This document shows positions 1-6,708 of a stretch of DNA of 9,902 nt, piece by piece (the stretch's first letter is position 1; every line of letters begins with the position of its first letter). The translations under genes were made by a program, and so were the position numbers. The stretch spans positions 1-9,902 of the forward strand of contig JANWWB010000227.1 of NCBI GenBank assembly GCA_025056515.1, given 5' to 3'. The notes under the pieces were generated by a model. That model searched no databases and was not told the origin of the DNA. It saw only the letters and a program-made list of their open reading frames with translations. The DNA is from Anaerolineales bacterium. Its GTDB lineage: Bacteria > Chloroflexota > Anaerolineae > Anaerolineales > Villigracilaceae.

Positions 1-1320
1 AGCGTAATCATCAGCATCATAGTTCTCAGGATCCCAGACACCACCTGCGTTCAAGCAACGTGCTTTACGCTCAGGGTGAGGATCGGCGCAGTGTCGTGTA
101 TGAGCGTACCCATCGCGGCAGAAGAGGACGATATATTCGCCGTTATACTCTTGAAAGCCCCACGTCGAACGTGGACATTGCCCGCCGTTGGCTGCACCAT
201 CCCCCAACAGAATAACTGCCCATAGGGCATCCTGTCGCACCGGAGGCGTAGCAAATTGGTTGCCAGCCAACAACATTCCTGCACCTACATTGGTTGAGGG
301 GCACAAACTTGGATCGTTGCTATCTGTAAAGGTAGAAGGGTCAAAAGGATTGCTTGGAAATTGCCAACCATCACCGCATAAGAAGCGGTCAAAAGCACCG
401 TCCTCGGCGCGATATTTCCGGCACGGCCGCCCTTGGGGGCAAACTCCTTCCGCCTCAAAGACGCGCAGGTTTTTGATAGTATTAATGACGGTTGATTCAA
501 TAACAGCTGGTGGGGTATTAGCATAGTCAATATCGGCAAATCCCAAGCGAACTGCCGCATTCTTGTCAAAAGTAATCACAGCAACCCGGTCAAAGGGAAA
601 ATAAATTGCCTGGCGAATGAACTCAACGGCCGCCTCCTTCACCTCCTCAAAAGGATGACATTCTCCCGGCATTCCATCGCCATCATCATAATAGTTACAG
701 TAAGTTGGATCGCGCATGGGGTTATACATTGGCACAGGGTTATTTGCATCTCCCCATGTCATCGACTCGGAGGTGTCAATCACCAGCACCAGGTCCACAG
801 AAGCCGTCTCGGAAGTCGCAGAAGCCCTAATCGGCACACTTTGGAGTCCGATCACCGGCAGAAAGACCAACTGCACTGTGCCGTTTCCAATGACGCGCAC
901 CAACTTGCGTCTTGGATTGGTACACAAATCGGCGCTATGGAAAACACGCAAGGCCGGATCAGGAGGAACCGGCGAACCCGGGACATAAGTGGGAAGCGAG
1001 GGATCGCATACTTCGAGGATAGCCGTTGGGTCATTGACTCCGTTAAAAGCCATCATCTCCAAGGCAGCGATTGCTAAATCAGAAGGACGATAGCCTTCAC
1101 GGTATTGTAAAGCCGCCGCCAATGCAGCCGCATCTACCGCACGGCGCAAGCGGGCATTCTCGATAAACATTAGGCCCACATCCATTGCCAGACCAACAAC
1201 GGCGATCAGACCCACCAAGCTCAAGGCTACAATCACGAAAATCTGGCCTTTTGAGCGGCCCTGTTTCAACCCAACAAATCGTCCTACGGTTTGTTTGAAC
1301 AAACTTTTTACATGATTCAT
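1..1320 (-). CDS. TadG-like pilus-assembly protein with von Willebrand A domain (C-terminus beyond window)
   Basis: This frame stays open for 440 codons from ATG at 1320 to the left edge, so the C-terminus is missing. Residues 22-46 (starting SKGQIFVIVALSL) form a single N-terminal membrane segment followed by MDVG and the helix ENARLRRAVDAAALAAA. This is the classic TadE/TadG-like N-terminal pattern. A VWA domain follows from about residue 175: the metal-site motif DTSES lies at 182-186, a candidate MIDAS threonine at T343 (STNVGAG) and the acidic LLGDG at 371-375. The domain is interrupted by Cys- and Asp-rich insertions, including DDGDG at 212-216 flanked by C208 and C221. A GGAG ribosome site lies 7 nt before the ATG, and the TadE-like stop is 14 bp upstream, so the two are likely co-transcribed. 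The family is tied to tight-adherence (Flp) pili or surface adhesion; the protein is probably anchored in the membrane with the VWA domain outside. The exact role is inferred. Confidence 0.85.
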   Translation of the reverse strand, partial: MNHVKSLFKQTVGRFVGLKQGRSKGQIFVIVALSLVGLIAVVGLAMDVGLMFIENARLRRAVDAAALAAALQYREGYRPSDLAIAALEMMAFNGVNDPTAILEVCDPSLPTYVPGSPVPPDPALRVFHSADLCTNPRRKLVRVIGNGTVQLVFLPVIGLQSVPIRASATSETASVDLVLVIDTSESMTWGDANNPVPMYNPMRDPTYCNYYDDGDGMPGECHPFEEVKEAAVEFIRQAIYFPFDRVAVITFDKNAAVRLGFADIDYANTPPAVIESTVINTIKNLRVFEAEGVCPQGRPCRKYRAEDGAFDRFLCGDGWQFPSNPFDPSTFTDSNDPSLCPSTNVGAGMLLAGNQFATPPVRQDALWAVILLGDGAANGGQCPRSTWGFQEYNGEYIVLFCRDGYAHTRHCADPHPERKARCLNAGGVWDPENYDADDYA

Positions 1321-1334
1321 AGCAAAACTCCACG

Positions 1335-2027
1335 CTACGGTGAAGGAGTTGCAGTTGGTTCAGCAGAAGAAAGCGGCATGGCGCTATAGATATAAACCGG
1401 GATCGGGTTGGCAAAATCGGCCAAAAGTGGCAAGCCCAACACTTGCGGATAGTTGTAGAAAATTTCCACTAAAACCACCCCAGAGGGAGGAGCATTGGGA
1501 TCGAGGATAGAAAGAATCCTAGAAGGCGTCAGTTGGCTGGAACGAACTGTGCAATTTTCCCAGGCACTTTGGTCTTGCAGGGCAACCGGTGTCTGGTGAT
1601 AAGGAGGGAAAAATAACTGGTCATTGTGATTCTCACACAAACTCCAGCCATTCGAATCGGGAAAGCGCGCATAGCTTGCACCGCTGATGCTTAAAACGGA
1701 AATGACAATATCGTCTCGGTTCCTACCTGTTAGTCGTATCGGGCAATTCGCAGCATTCGGACACAGGACCGATAGAGCACGTATGGAGGTCGTCACATAA
1801 AATTCTTGAATATTGGCGCCTGTCTCCGAAATCGCCACTGAGTTCGAGGCAAAGCGGGCAGCTTCGCGCGCTGCGTTGAGCACAGCAATATAGTTATTCA
1901 TTAAGAAACCGAATTCCACCACCGCCGCCAACATGAAAGCCAAGACCGTGGCGACAAGCATTAGCTCTACGAAGCTCTGTGCGCGTTCTTTTCGAGGAAG
2001 ATGAAGAGAGAAAAACTTCTTACGCAT
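1335..2027 (-). CDS. TadE-like pilus-assembly membrane protein
   Basis: The predicted protein has 230 residues. After a basic N-terminus (MRKKFF, PRKERAQS) comes one hydrophobic segment at about 19-43 beginning FVELMLVATVL. It is followed by FLMNNYIAVLNAAREAARFAS, the conserved TadE pattern of a membrane helix continuing into an Ala/Arg-rich helix. The remainder (about 65-215) is predicted to lie outside the membrane and contains four cysteines (C89, C95, C131, C159). Near the C-terminus GVVLVEIFYNYP resembles the beta-strand that closes many TadE-like proteins. The last residues are a short Pro/Thr tail (EPTATPSP). TadE-family minor pseudopilins are processed and act in Flp/Tad pilus assembly; whether this one is cleaved cannot be seen. 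It is the first gene after a good promoter and lies 14 bp upstream of the TadG-like gene. The start has only a modest purine-rich site (GGAAG). Confidence 0.82.
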   Translation of the reverse strand: MRKKFFSLHLPRKERAQSFVELMLVATVLAFMLAAVVEFGFLMNNYIAVLNAAREAARFASNSVAISETGANIQEFYVTTSIRALSVLCPNAANCPIRLTGRNRDDIVISVLSISGASYARFPDSNGWSLCENHNDQLFFPPYHQTPVALQDQSAWENCTVRSSQLTPSRILSILDPNAPPSGVVLVEIFYNYPQVLGLPLLADFANPIPVYIYSAMPLSSAEPTATPSP

Positions 2028-2060
2028 CTGACCGTCTTCCAGTTAGAATAAGCCATGCTA

Positions 2061-2090
2061 ATCATAGCACGCCTGGACGAGAAGCGTCAA
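2061..2090 (-). promoter_or_regulatory. Sigma-70-type promoter for the tadE/tadG-like pair
   Basis: Reading on the minus strand, TTGACG (2090-2085) is followed after 18 bp by TATGAT (2066-2061). The bases just before the -10 box are TGC, which makes an extended -10. Both hexamers differ from consensus at one position. Transcription would start near 2053-2055, about 27 nt upstream of the TadE-like ATG. The match is seen directly; promoter activity is inferred. Confidence 0.65.
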
Positions 2091-2421
2091 CAGATTTGGC
2101 CAAACTGTAAACCGAAATAGACACTAAATTCACAAAAATTGGACAAATACAGCTCCATCTCCGCTTCCTGATGACCGCATCCAAAGAGAGACTTTTTGCC
2201 AACAATCTCGCTGCTCTCCCCGAATTGAACCTTCCGTCAAGAGAGAGGAGAAATTTTGAGTGGATTTTTGTTGTTTTCGGCAGCCAAGTCGCCTTCATGG
2301 ACCATTTCTCTCTGTGGACAAGGGTTAGTTCGGGGAAACTGCGTGAGAGGTTAGGTCATCTCCGGTACCGTGCTCACAGCGTCTCAGAGCATCTCAAGTG
2401 CTTTTTCGAGAAAAATTTGAG
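2091..2421. other. Non-coding spacer between divergent transcription units
   Basis: This stretch separates the minus-strand pilus promoter from the plus-strand glmS promoter. Short open frames exist on both strands, but none has a convincing ribosome site or recognisable protein content. I see no tRNA, CRISPR or strong palindrome. It may hold regulatory sites for either side, but none can be named. Confidence 0.5.
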
Positions 2422-2427
2422 TATAAT
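2422..2427 (+). promoter_or_regulatory. -10 box of the glmS promoter
   Basis: A perfect TATAAT lies at 2422-2427 in an AT-rich context (AAAAATTTGAG just upstream). No good TTGACA-like -35 box occurs 16-18 bp upstream; the best there is TGCTTT at 2399-2404. Transcription would start near 2433-2435, leaving about 43 nt before the ribozyme cleavage site. That geometry fits a ribozyme-controlled leader. The assignment rests on the -10 match and on position. Confidence 0.5.
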
Positions 2428-2475
2428 CGGCTTGCTTTGACATTCAAAAAGCACCTTACGATGTAGCGGGAAAGA

Positions 2476-2750
2476 GAGCGCATGGACTTTGGGTCGCGTT
2501 ATCGAGCTGAACGATAGCCGCCAGCTCAAAAGGTAGCTGAGCTATCCGCCAAGCAGGCGATGCGACGAAAAGTTGACGAGGTGGAGGGTTCTCTGCCGCG
2601 TGGCAGAGCTAATCCCGAGCATTCGGGAGAAAATCGAAAGGTCAGCGGATGCCCTCCGGGGAGTGCCGCCCCCCGTTCTTTCCCTCCGGTGCAAGTCTGC
2701 GAGCAACCCGGCGCAGGTGACTGGGCTGGCAAAGGCGCAGATAGCGGCAA
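2476..2750 (+). ncRNA. glmS ribozyme (glucosamine-6-phosphate-activated self-cleaving leader RNA)
   Basis: The leader matches the glmS ribozyme layout element by element. The cleavage segment AGCGCATGGACTT resembles the known AGCGCCUGGACUU, placing the cut between A2477 and G2478. P1 forms from 2485-2498 with 2561-2574, with two internal mismatches. The conserved GTTGACGAGG core is at 2572-2581. P2 is GGAGGG (2583-2588) with CCCTCC (2652-2657), preceded by the conserved GCGGATG. P2.2 can form from CGC 2479-2481 with GCG 2645-2647. P3 is CGGGG (2657-2661) with CCCCG (2671-2675), and its loop TGCCGC (2664-2669) pairs exactly with GCGGCA (2744-2749), the P3.1 pseudoknot. P4 is TCTGCG (2696-2701) with CGCAGA (2736-2741); P4.1 is CCCGG (2707-2711) with CTGGG (2721-2725). 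In the known family GlcN6P acts as coenzyme for cleavage, which leads to mRNA decay. The glmS gene begins 65 nt downstream. Confidence 0.92.
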
Positions 2751-2762
2751 AGTGAAGACCGT

Positions 2763-2780
2763 ACGTACCCTTGAGTACGT
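2763..2780 (+). other. Small hairpin between ribozyme and glmS start
   Basis: ACGTAC (2763-2768) pairs with GTACGT (2775-2780) across a six-base loop (CCTTGA). It lies after the ribozyme and 25 nt before the glmS ribosome site. It is too short and lacks a T-run, so it is not a terminator. A role in RNA folding or stability is possible but unproven. Confidence 0.3.
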
Positions 2781-2805
2781 TGGGCATATCACGTTTTCTT
2801 ATGAC

Positions 2806-2811
2806 GGAGGG
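2806..2811 (+). promoter_or_regulatory. Ribosome binding site of glmS
   Basis: GGAGGG at 2806-2811 lies four bases before ATG 2816. It settles the start: an in-frame ATG at 2771 and another at 2801 would add residues before the catalytic cysteine and have no comparable site. The enzyme family needs cysteine directly after the initiator methionine. Confidence 0.85.
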
Positions 2812-2815
2812 AACG

Positions 2816-4657
2816 ATGTGTGGTATTGTCGGGTACATCGGTCCGCGCAATGCGACACCGATACTGCTCAACGGTCTTAAGCGGCTGGAATATCGTGGTT
2901 ATGACTCGGCTGGCTTAGCCGTCTTGCAAAATGGAAAAATCGAAATCCGGCGCGATGCCGGCAAACTCTCACGTCTGACCGAACTCATTAACAGCGACCC
3001 GATTCAGGGATCGCCCGGGGTTGGGCATACTCGCTGGGCAACTCACGGCCCCCCTTCGGCGCGCAACGCCCATCCCCACATTGGCGCCACGGGACGCGTG
3101 GTCGTCGTCCACAATGGGATTGTTGAGAATTTTCTTGAGCTGCGCGAAGAACTGGCCGCCGAAGGGGTAGAATTCAATTCCGATACCGATAGTGAAATCA
3201 TCGTCCACTTGGTCGAGCATCATCTCTCTGCAGGCCTGGATCTGACCGAAGCAGCCCGTCGTGCCTTTCAACAGATTCAAGGCGCGCACGGTATCGTCCT
3301 GCTCTCCGCCGACGAACCGGATAAGATGATTTGTGCTCGGATCGGCAACGCCGGGGGCGTTGTGGTCGGCCTTGGCGAGGGAGAAAACTTCATCGCCAGC
3401 GACATCCCCGCCATTTTAGAGCACACCCGCCGCATGATCTTCCTAGAATCGCGCCAAATGGCCATCGTCCGACGTGAAAGCGTGCGCGTCGAGACGCTCG
3501 AAGGCGAAGAAGTCAAGCCCCAGATTCACACTATTTCCTGGGACGCAATCTCCGCCGAGAAAGGCGAATACCGCCATTTCATGCAAAAGGAAATTCACGA
3601 GCAAGTGCGCTCCATCACCGATACGTTGGCAGGGCGGGTAGATTTCCAAAACGGACGCGTCCGCTTGCCCGAACTTAACCTAACTCCCGATTTGGCACGT
3701 CGCATTGAGCGTATCGTCATCACCGGCTGTGGAACGGCGGCCTACGCCGGCATGGTTGGTAAATACCTTATCGAGCGCTTGGCGCGCATCCCGACCGAAG
3801 TCGTGATCGGTTCAGAACTGCGCTATAGCGACCCCATCTTGAACGAGCGAACGGTGGTTCTGGCGATTTCCCAATCCGGTGAAACCGCCGATACCCTGGC
3901 CGCAATGGAAGAGGGTCGGCGCAAAGGCGCCATCTTGTGGAGTATCGTCAACGTGATCGGATCGCAGGCGATGCGCATCGCCGATGGTTCGATTTCGATG
4001 CAAGCCGGACCGGAAATCGGCGTCGCCTCAACCAAAGCCTTTACCGCTCCTCTGGTAGACCAATACCTATTGGCCGTGCTCCTGGGTGACTTGCGTGGGG
4101 TCCTTGATGAGACCACCCGCCGCGCCCTGGTCGCAGATCTGCGTCTGCTCCCGGACCTGGTCAGCCGCACTCTCGAGCGTGAACCGCATGTCGAGAAGGT
4201 TGCGCATGCCCTCAAAGATATTCGCAACTGTCTCTACCTGGGACGCGGTATCAATATGCCGATTGCCTATGAAGGCGCGCTCAAGCTCAAAGAAATTTCC
4301 TACATCCACGCCGAAGGATACCCCGCCGGCGAGATGAAGCACGGCCCGATTGCGCTGATTGACGAAACAATGCCGGTAGTCGCCCTCGCGCCGCGCGACC
4401 CATGGTACGAGAAGATGGTCAGCCAGATTCAGCAAGCTAAGGCGCGCGGCGGCAAAGTCATCGCCGTTGTAACCGATGGCGATGACCTTATCCCTCCTCT
4501 CTGCGACCATGTGCTTTCGATACCCGCCACGCCTTGGTTGCTCTCGCCCGTGATCACCGTCATTCCGCTTCAATTACTGGCTTACCATATCGCTGCTCTA
4601 CGTGGCCTCGATGTCGATCAACCCAGGAACTTAGCCAAGAGCGTGACGGTTGAGTAG
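2816..4657 (+). CDS. glmS: Glutamine--fructose-6-phosphate aminotransferase (isomerizing), GlmS
   Basis: The product has 613 residues, the normal full length. It makes glucosamine-6-phosphate from fructose-6-phosphate and glutamine, the first step to UDP-GlcNAc for the cell wall, in the cytoplasm. The N-terminal glutaminase domain (about 1-235) begins MCGIVGYIG; Cys2 becomes the N-terminal nucleophile after Met removal. HTRWATHG (71-78), HNGIVEN (99-105) and SDTDSE (122-127) are its usual active-site motifs. Two SIS sugar-isomerase domains follow: GCGTAAYAG (304-312), SQSGETADT (352-360) and ASTKAFT (404-410) in the first, and LGRGINMPIAYEGALKLKE (475-493) in the second, with HAEGYPAGEMKHG (498-510) after it. 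The C-tail DQPRNLAKSVTVE (601-613) carries the conserved lysine K608 and the usual hydrophobic-acidic end. All key residues look intact. The gene stands alone between a ribozyme leader and a terminator, so its own product should repress it. Confidence 0.98.
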   Translation: MCGIVGYIGPRNATPILLNGLKRLEYRGYDSAGLAVLQNGKIEIRRDAGKLSRLTELINSDPIQGSPGVGHTRWATHGPPSARNAHPHIGATGRVVVVHNGIVENFLELREELAAEGVEFNSDTDSEIIVHLVEHHLSAGLDLTEAARRAFQQIQGAHGIVLLSADEPDKMICARIGNAGGVVVGLGEGENFIASDIPAILEHTRRMIFLESRQMAIVRRESVRVETLEGEEVKPQIHTISWDAISAEKGEYRHFMQKEIHEQVRSITDTLAGRVDFQNGRVRLPELNLTPDLARRIERIVITGCGTAAYAGMVGKYLIERLARIPTEVVIGSELRYSDPILNERTVVLAISQSGETADTLAAMEEGRRKGAILWSIVNVIGSQAMRIADGSISMQAGPEIGVASTKAFTAPLVDQYLLAVLLGDLRGVLDETTRRALVADLRLLPDLVSRTLEREPHVEKVAHALKDIRNCLYLGRGINMPIAYEGALKLKEISYIHAEGYPAGEMKHGPIALIDETMPVVALAPRDPWYEKMVSQIQQAKARGGKVIAVVTDGDDLIPPLCDHVLSIPATPWLLSPVITVIPLQLLAYHIAALRGLDVDQPRNLAKSVTVE

Positions 4658-4674
4658 CCTATATCTACAACAAC

Positions 4675-4701
4675 AAAAACAGGCGTCTTCCGCCTGTTTT
4701 T
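4675..4701. terminator. Bidirectional intrinsic terminator between glmS and the ACIII operon
   Basis: AAAAACAGGCG (4675-4685) pairs perfectly with CGCCTGTTTTT (4691-4701) around the loop TCTTC. The hairpin ends in a T-run on either strand. It lies 17 bp after the glmS stop and 22 bp beyond the stop of the converging cytochrome gene, so it can end both transcripts. Confidence 0.9.
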
Positions 4702-4723
4702 ATTATGTGGCAATTCCATCTGA

Positions 4724-5383
4724 CTACGGGGTCACCACCTGTTGGCCGAGGAGCACCACCGGTCCACCCTCGGGAAAAGCCCCCGGTGGACGCCCCAGCG
4801 GCATAGCACGTTGATTGCCGCTCGGCAGAGTCAGCACCTCATACAGCATCGAATTCAACCAGACGCCGCCGCCCAGAATGTCGTTTCCTTTGGCCTCAGG
4901 CGAGGCACGCCTTGACCCTGCCAGGATGCCTGCGTAGCTTGACATATCGAGATTGGCTGCAGCGGCCGTAATGTTGCTGTGATGACAAGTAACGCAGGCC
5001 GGCGCACCGCTATACCAGAGATTGCCTTCTTTGAACAAAACCATCACATCGTCGAAGGTAGCCTCACAAGTTGCGCCGTTCGCCGCAACGAACTGAAAGG
5101 CATCCGTTTCCGGATAGCCTGCATTGACCCACGCCTCCAGCACGGTCATTGCCGGGACAGCACATTTTGCTCCTCCTGTCCCCGCACCACCCGTCTGAAC
5201 AATTGGCATCGAGGCCGGGATGAGAGTCGGGATAGGCGTATGGATGATTTCCGGCAAGGCCACCTGCGAGCAATCCATGGCAAAGCCACAGGGGATGAAA
5301 TTCAGCGCTGCAATGAACAAGACAAAGAGCACCGGCATTCCAAAAACCAGAACAAGCACCCAGAAAGTAAAATCGCGTCTCAT
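4724..5383 (-). CDS. Membrane-anchored monohaem c-type cytochrome-like protein, family not recognised
   Basis: The protein has 219 residues. A hydrophobic N-terminal segment at about 7-30 (FWVLVLVFGMPVLFVLFIAAL) should act as an uncleaved anchor. It is followed by a Pro/Thr/Gly linker (about 43-72). One haem-binding motif, CVTCH, lies at 130-134, and M194 in RAMPLGRPPG is a plausible distal ligand. Extra cysteines at 32, 38, 74 and 106 could form disulfides. The motifs LDMSSYAGILAGSRR and MPLGRPPGAFP look like conserved family features, but I cannot assign a named family. It is the last gene before the terminator, 288 bp downstream of ActE on the same strand. It may be an electron acceptor or accessory subunit of ACIII, or an independent cytochrome. 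An AGGAGA site lies 7 nt before the ATG. The haem motif is seen; the role is inferred. Confidence 0.75.
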   Translation of the reverse strand: MRRDFTFWVLVLVFGMPVLFVLFIAALNFIPCGFAMDCSQVALPEIIHTPIPTLIPASMPIVQTGGAGTGGAKCAVPAMTVLEAWVNAGYPETDAFQFVAANGATCEATFDDVMVLFKEGNLWYSGAPACVTCHHSNITAAAANLDMSSYAGILAGSRRASPEAKGNDILGGGVWLNSMLYEVLTLPSGNQRAMPLGRPPGAFPEGGPVVLLGQQVVTP

Positions 5384-5671
5384 GCTTTCATCTCCTAGGG
5401 AGCGAAAATCATCGATTCGCTACCACACTGTGTTGCTAGAAATCTATGCTTCAACGGCACAACCTGATTGAATTTCACCACAAACGCACAGAGTAGCAGA
5501 GTTTTAAATCCACTTTTTCCGAAAAACACCCTCCGAAAAAAGACCAACTGCGCTACGATGGATAATCTCCTCTCCCGACTTGACCGGTGCGGCGGAGGCT
5601 TTTCGCGTTCTACCTTTGCGTGTCATTGGTGTCATCGGTGGAACGTGCAACCCTGACCCTTTGCTCTGTAG
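5384..5671. other. Gap between ActE and the terminal cytochrome gene
   Basis: No convincing gene is present in these 288 bp. The stretch contains CACAAACGCACAGAGTAGCAGAG (from about 5479) and, further on, TTTGCGTGTCATTGGTGTCATCGGTGG (from about 5616). These resemble the degenerate CACAGAG-type sequences found in intergenic regions of several phyla. I see no clear -35/-10 pair for the downstream gene, and no strong terminator for the upstream one. Confidence 0.4.
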
Positions 5672-6178
5672 CTAGGGTTTCAGGGTACGGATGTAGTTCA
5701 CCACATCCCAGCGGTCACGCACGGTCAGATTCTCATTCAAGGCAGGCATGCTGCCTGGAACTCCGTTCGAGATCACCAGAAAGAGTGCTCCATCACTCTT
5801 GTTTTGGACCACATCGGAGGTCAAATTAGCCGGCTTACGTTTTTCCAAAAAGGGCGCAATCGGTCCATCGCCCTGACCGGTGAGGCCATGGCAGTGAGAG
5901 CAATGGATATTATACAGTTGTGCTCCGCGCGCCAGGGAGATTTCATCGGCCGGGATTGGGTTGACCGGTGCACCCATTCCGGGAATGTAAGCAGCTCCTT
6001 CAATCGGAACGGATAGCGCCGGCACCGGTAAAGGATTCTCCATAGGTTTATACGACGGCTGAATCTCCATGAAGGAAATCCAGTCAATCTTGATGATGTC
6101 ATAACTGAATAGGAGCACGATTCCAAAAAGCAATAGCGCCACCGCGCCAATCAACAACAATCGGTCGGTGAGACTCAT
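5672..6178 (-). CDS. actE: ACIII subunit ActE, membrane-anchored monohaem cytochrome c
   Basis: The protein has 168 residues. The N-terminal hydrophobic segment (about 7-25) anchors it. A Pro-rich stretch follows with MEIQPSYKP (37-45) and VPALSVP (52-58), typical of ACIII-linked cytochromes. The haem domain starts at about 80 (ISLARGAQLYN); the haem site CSHCH is at 93-97 and M144 in GVPGSMPALNENLT is the likely distal ligand. The ending RWDVVNYIRTLKP (156-168) is the standard C-terminal helix of class I cytochromes c. The start codon overlaps the actD stop (ATGA, 6178-6175), indicating translational coupling. In ACIII, ActE is a small cytochrome on the periplasmic side that helps pass electrons from the complex to an acceptor. 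The name is given by homologous content and operon position rather than by a search. Confidence 0.87.
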   Translation of the reverse strand: MSLTDRLLLIGAVALLLFGIVLLFSYDIIKIDWISFMEIQPSYKPMENPLPVPALSVPIEGAAYIPGMGAPVNPIPADEISLARGAQLYNIHCSHCHGLTGQGDGPIAPFLEKRKPANLTSDVVQNKSDGALFLVISNGVPGSMPALNENLTVRDRWDVVNYIRTLKP

Positions 6179-6699
6179 AGGACTTGCGCCTCCGCAGGCT
6201 GAATCGATTCGGCACCCAGCGCAAACAATGCCTGGATCGCTCTTTCTTGCTTTTCAATCGGACATCGGAAGAGGATGGCAACCTTTCCATCACTGATTTG
6301 CGGGACATACTCTTTAGGACGATACGAAGGAAAACGGCTGTCCAAAAAGACGCCCAGAAAGGTCGCCACCAGCATTCCCAGCATCGTCATCTCAAAAAGC
6401 ACCACCACACTTGGTGCGCCTGGATAAAGCGGCTGACCGCCGACATAGATCGGGTATAACGTAGGCGTCCCAAAGGCAAAAAACATGCCAATCAGAAAGC
6501 CCGCCACAGCACCTCCCAGCGCCAAGCGTGGTACATTTGACCACTGACGCGGCCGCCCCAGCATCGCTTCGGTGACCGGGATGCCAGAAATCACGTTAAT
6601 ATCTCCATCCTCCAAACCGCAGCGACGGAGTTCATCCACCGCCTGAGCCGCAGGGTCAATGTCGGGAAAGACGGCTAAGAGAGAAACGATTTCGCTCAT
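6175..6699 (-). CDS. actD: ACIII subunit ActD (DUF3341 membrane protein)
   Basis: The protein has 174 residues. A soluble N-terminal part (1-55) begins MSEIVSLLAVFPDIDPAAQAVDELRRCG, the alpha/beta pattern typical of DUF3341. Two membrane segments lie at about 57-78 (RLALGGAVAGFLIGMFFAFGT) and 97-118 (VVLFEMTMLGMLVATFLGVFLD), separated by a short loop. The C-terminal tail DGKVAILFRCP and the following helix resemble the family. It sits between ActC and ActE, as ActD does in known ACIII clusters. A perfect AGGAGG (6710-6705) five bases before the ATG overlaps the actC stop. In solved ACIII structures ActD is a small peripheral membrane subunit without cofactors. Confidence 0.9.
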   Translation of the reverse strand: MSEIVSLLAVFPDIDPAAQAVDELRRCGLEDGDINVISGIPVTEAMLGRPRQWSNVPRLALGGAVAGFLIGMFFAFGTPTLYPIYVGGQPLYPGAPSVVVLFEMTMLGMLVATFLGVFLDSRFPSYRPKEYVPQISDGKVAILFRCPIEKQERAIQALFALGAESIQPAEAQVL

Positions 6700-6708
6700 G
6701 CTAGCCTC

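Noticed and set aside
51..1077. Short open frames within the TadG-like gene that might suggest a broken gene
   Set aside because: The frame read from ATG 1320 is continuous to the left edge with recognisable TadG and VWA motifs, so the short frames in other phases are shadows and the gene is intact as far as seen.
2062..2298. A 78-residue minus-strand open frame upstream of the TadE-like gene
   Set aside because: It has no family features or good ribosome site, and its end runs through the promoter of the TadE-like gene.
2437..2442. TTGACA as a -35 box for glmS
   Set aside because: No acceptable -10 box follows at 16-18 bp, and a start there would fall close to or inside the ribozyme's 5' end.
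2771..2815. An upstream in-frame ATG extending GlmS by 15 residues
   Set aside because: GlmS requires cysteine directly after the initiator Met as its nucleophile. ATG 2816 gives MCGIVGYIG and has a GGAGGG site; the upstream start has neither.
2526..2880. Several short open frames on both strands across the glmS leader
   Set aside because: They lie over the ribozyme, whose paired elements explain the sequence. None has a recognisable domain or good ribosome site.
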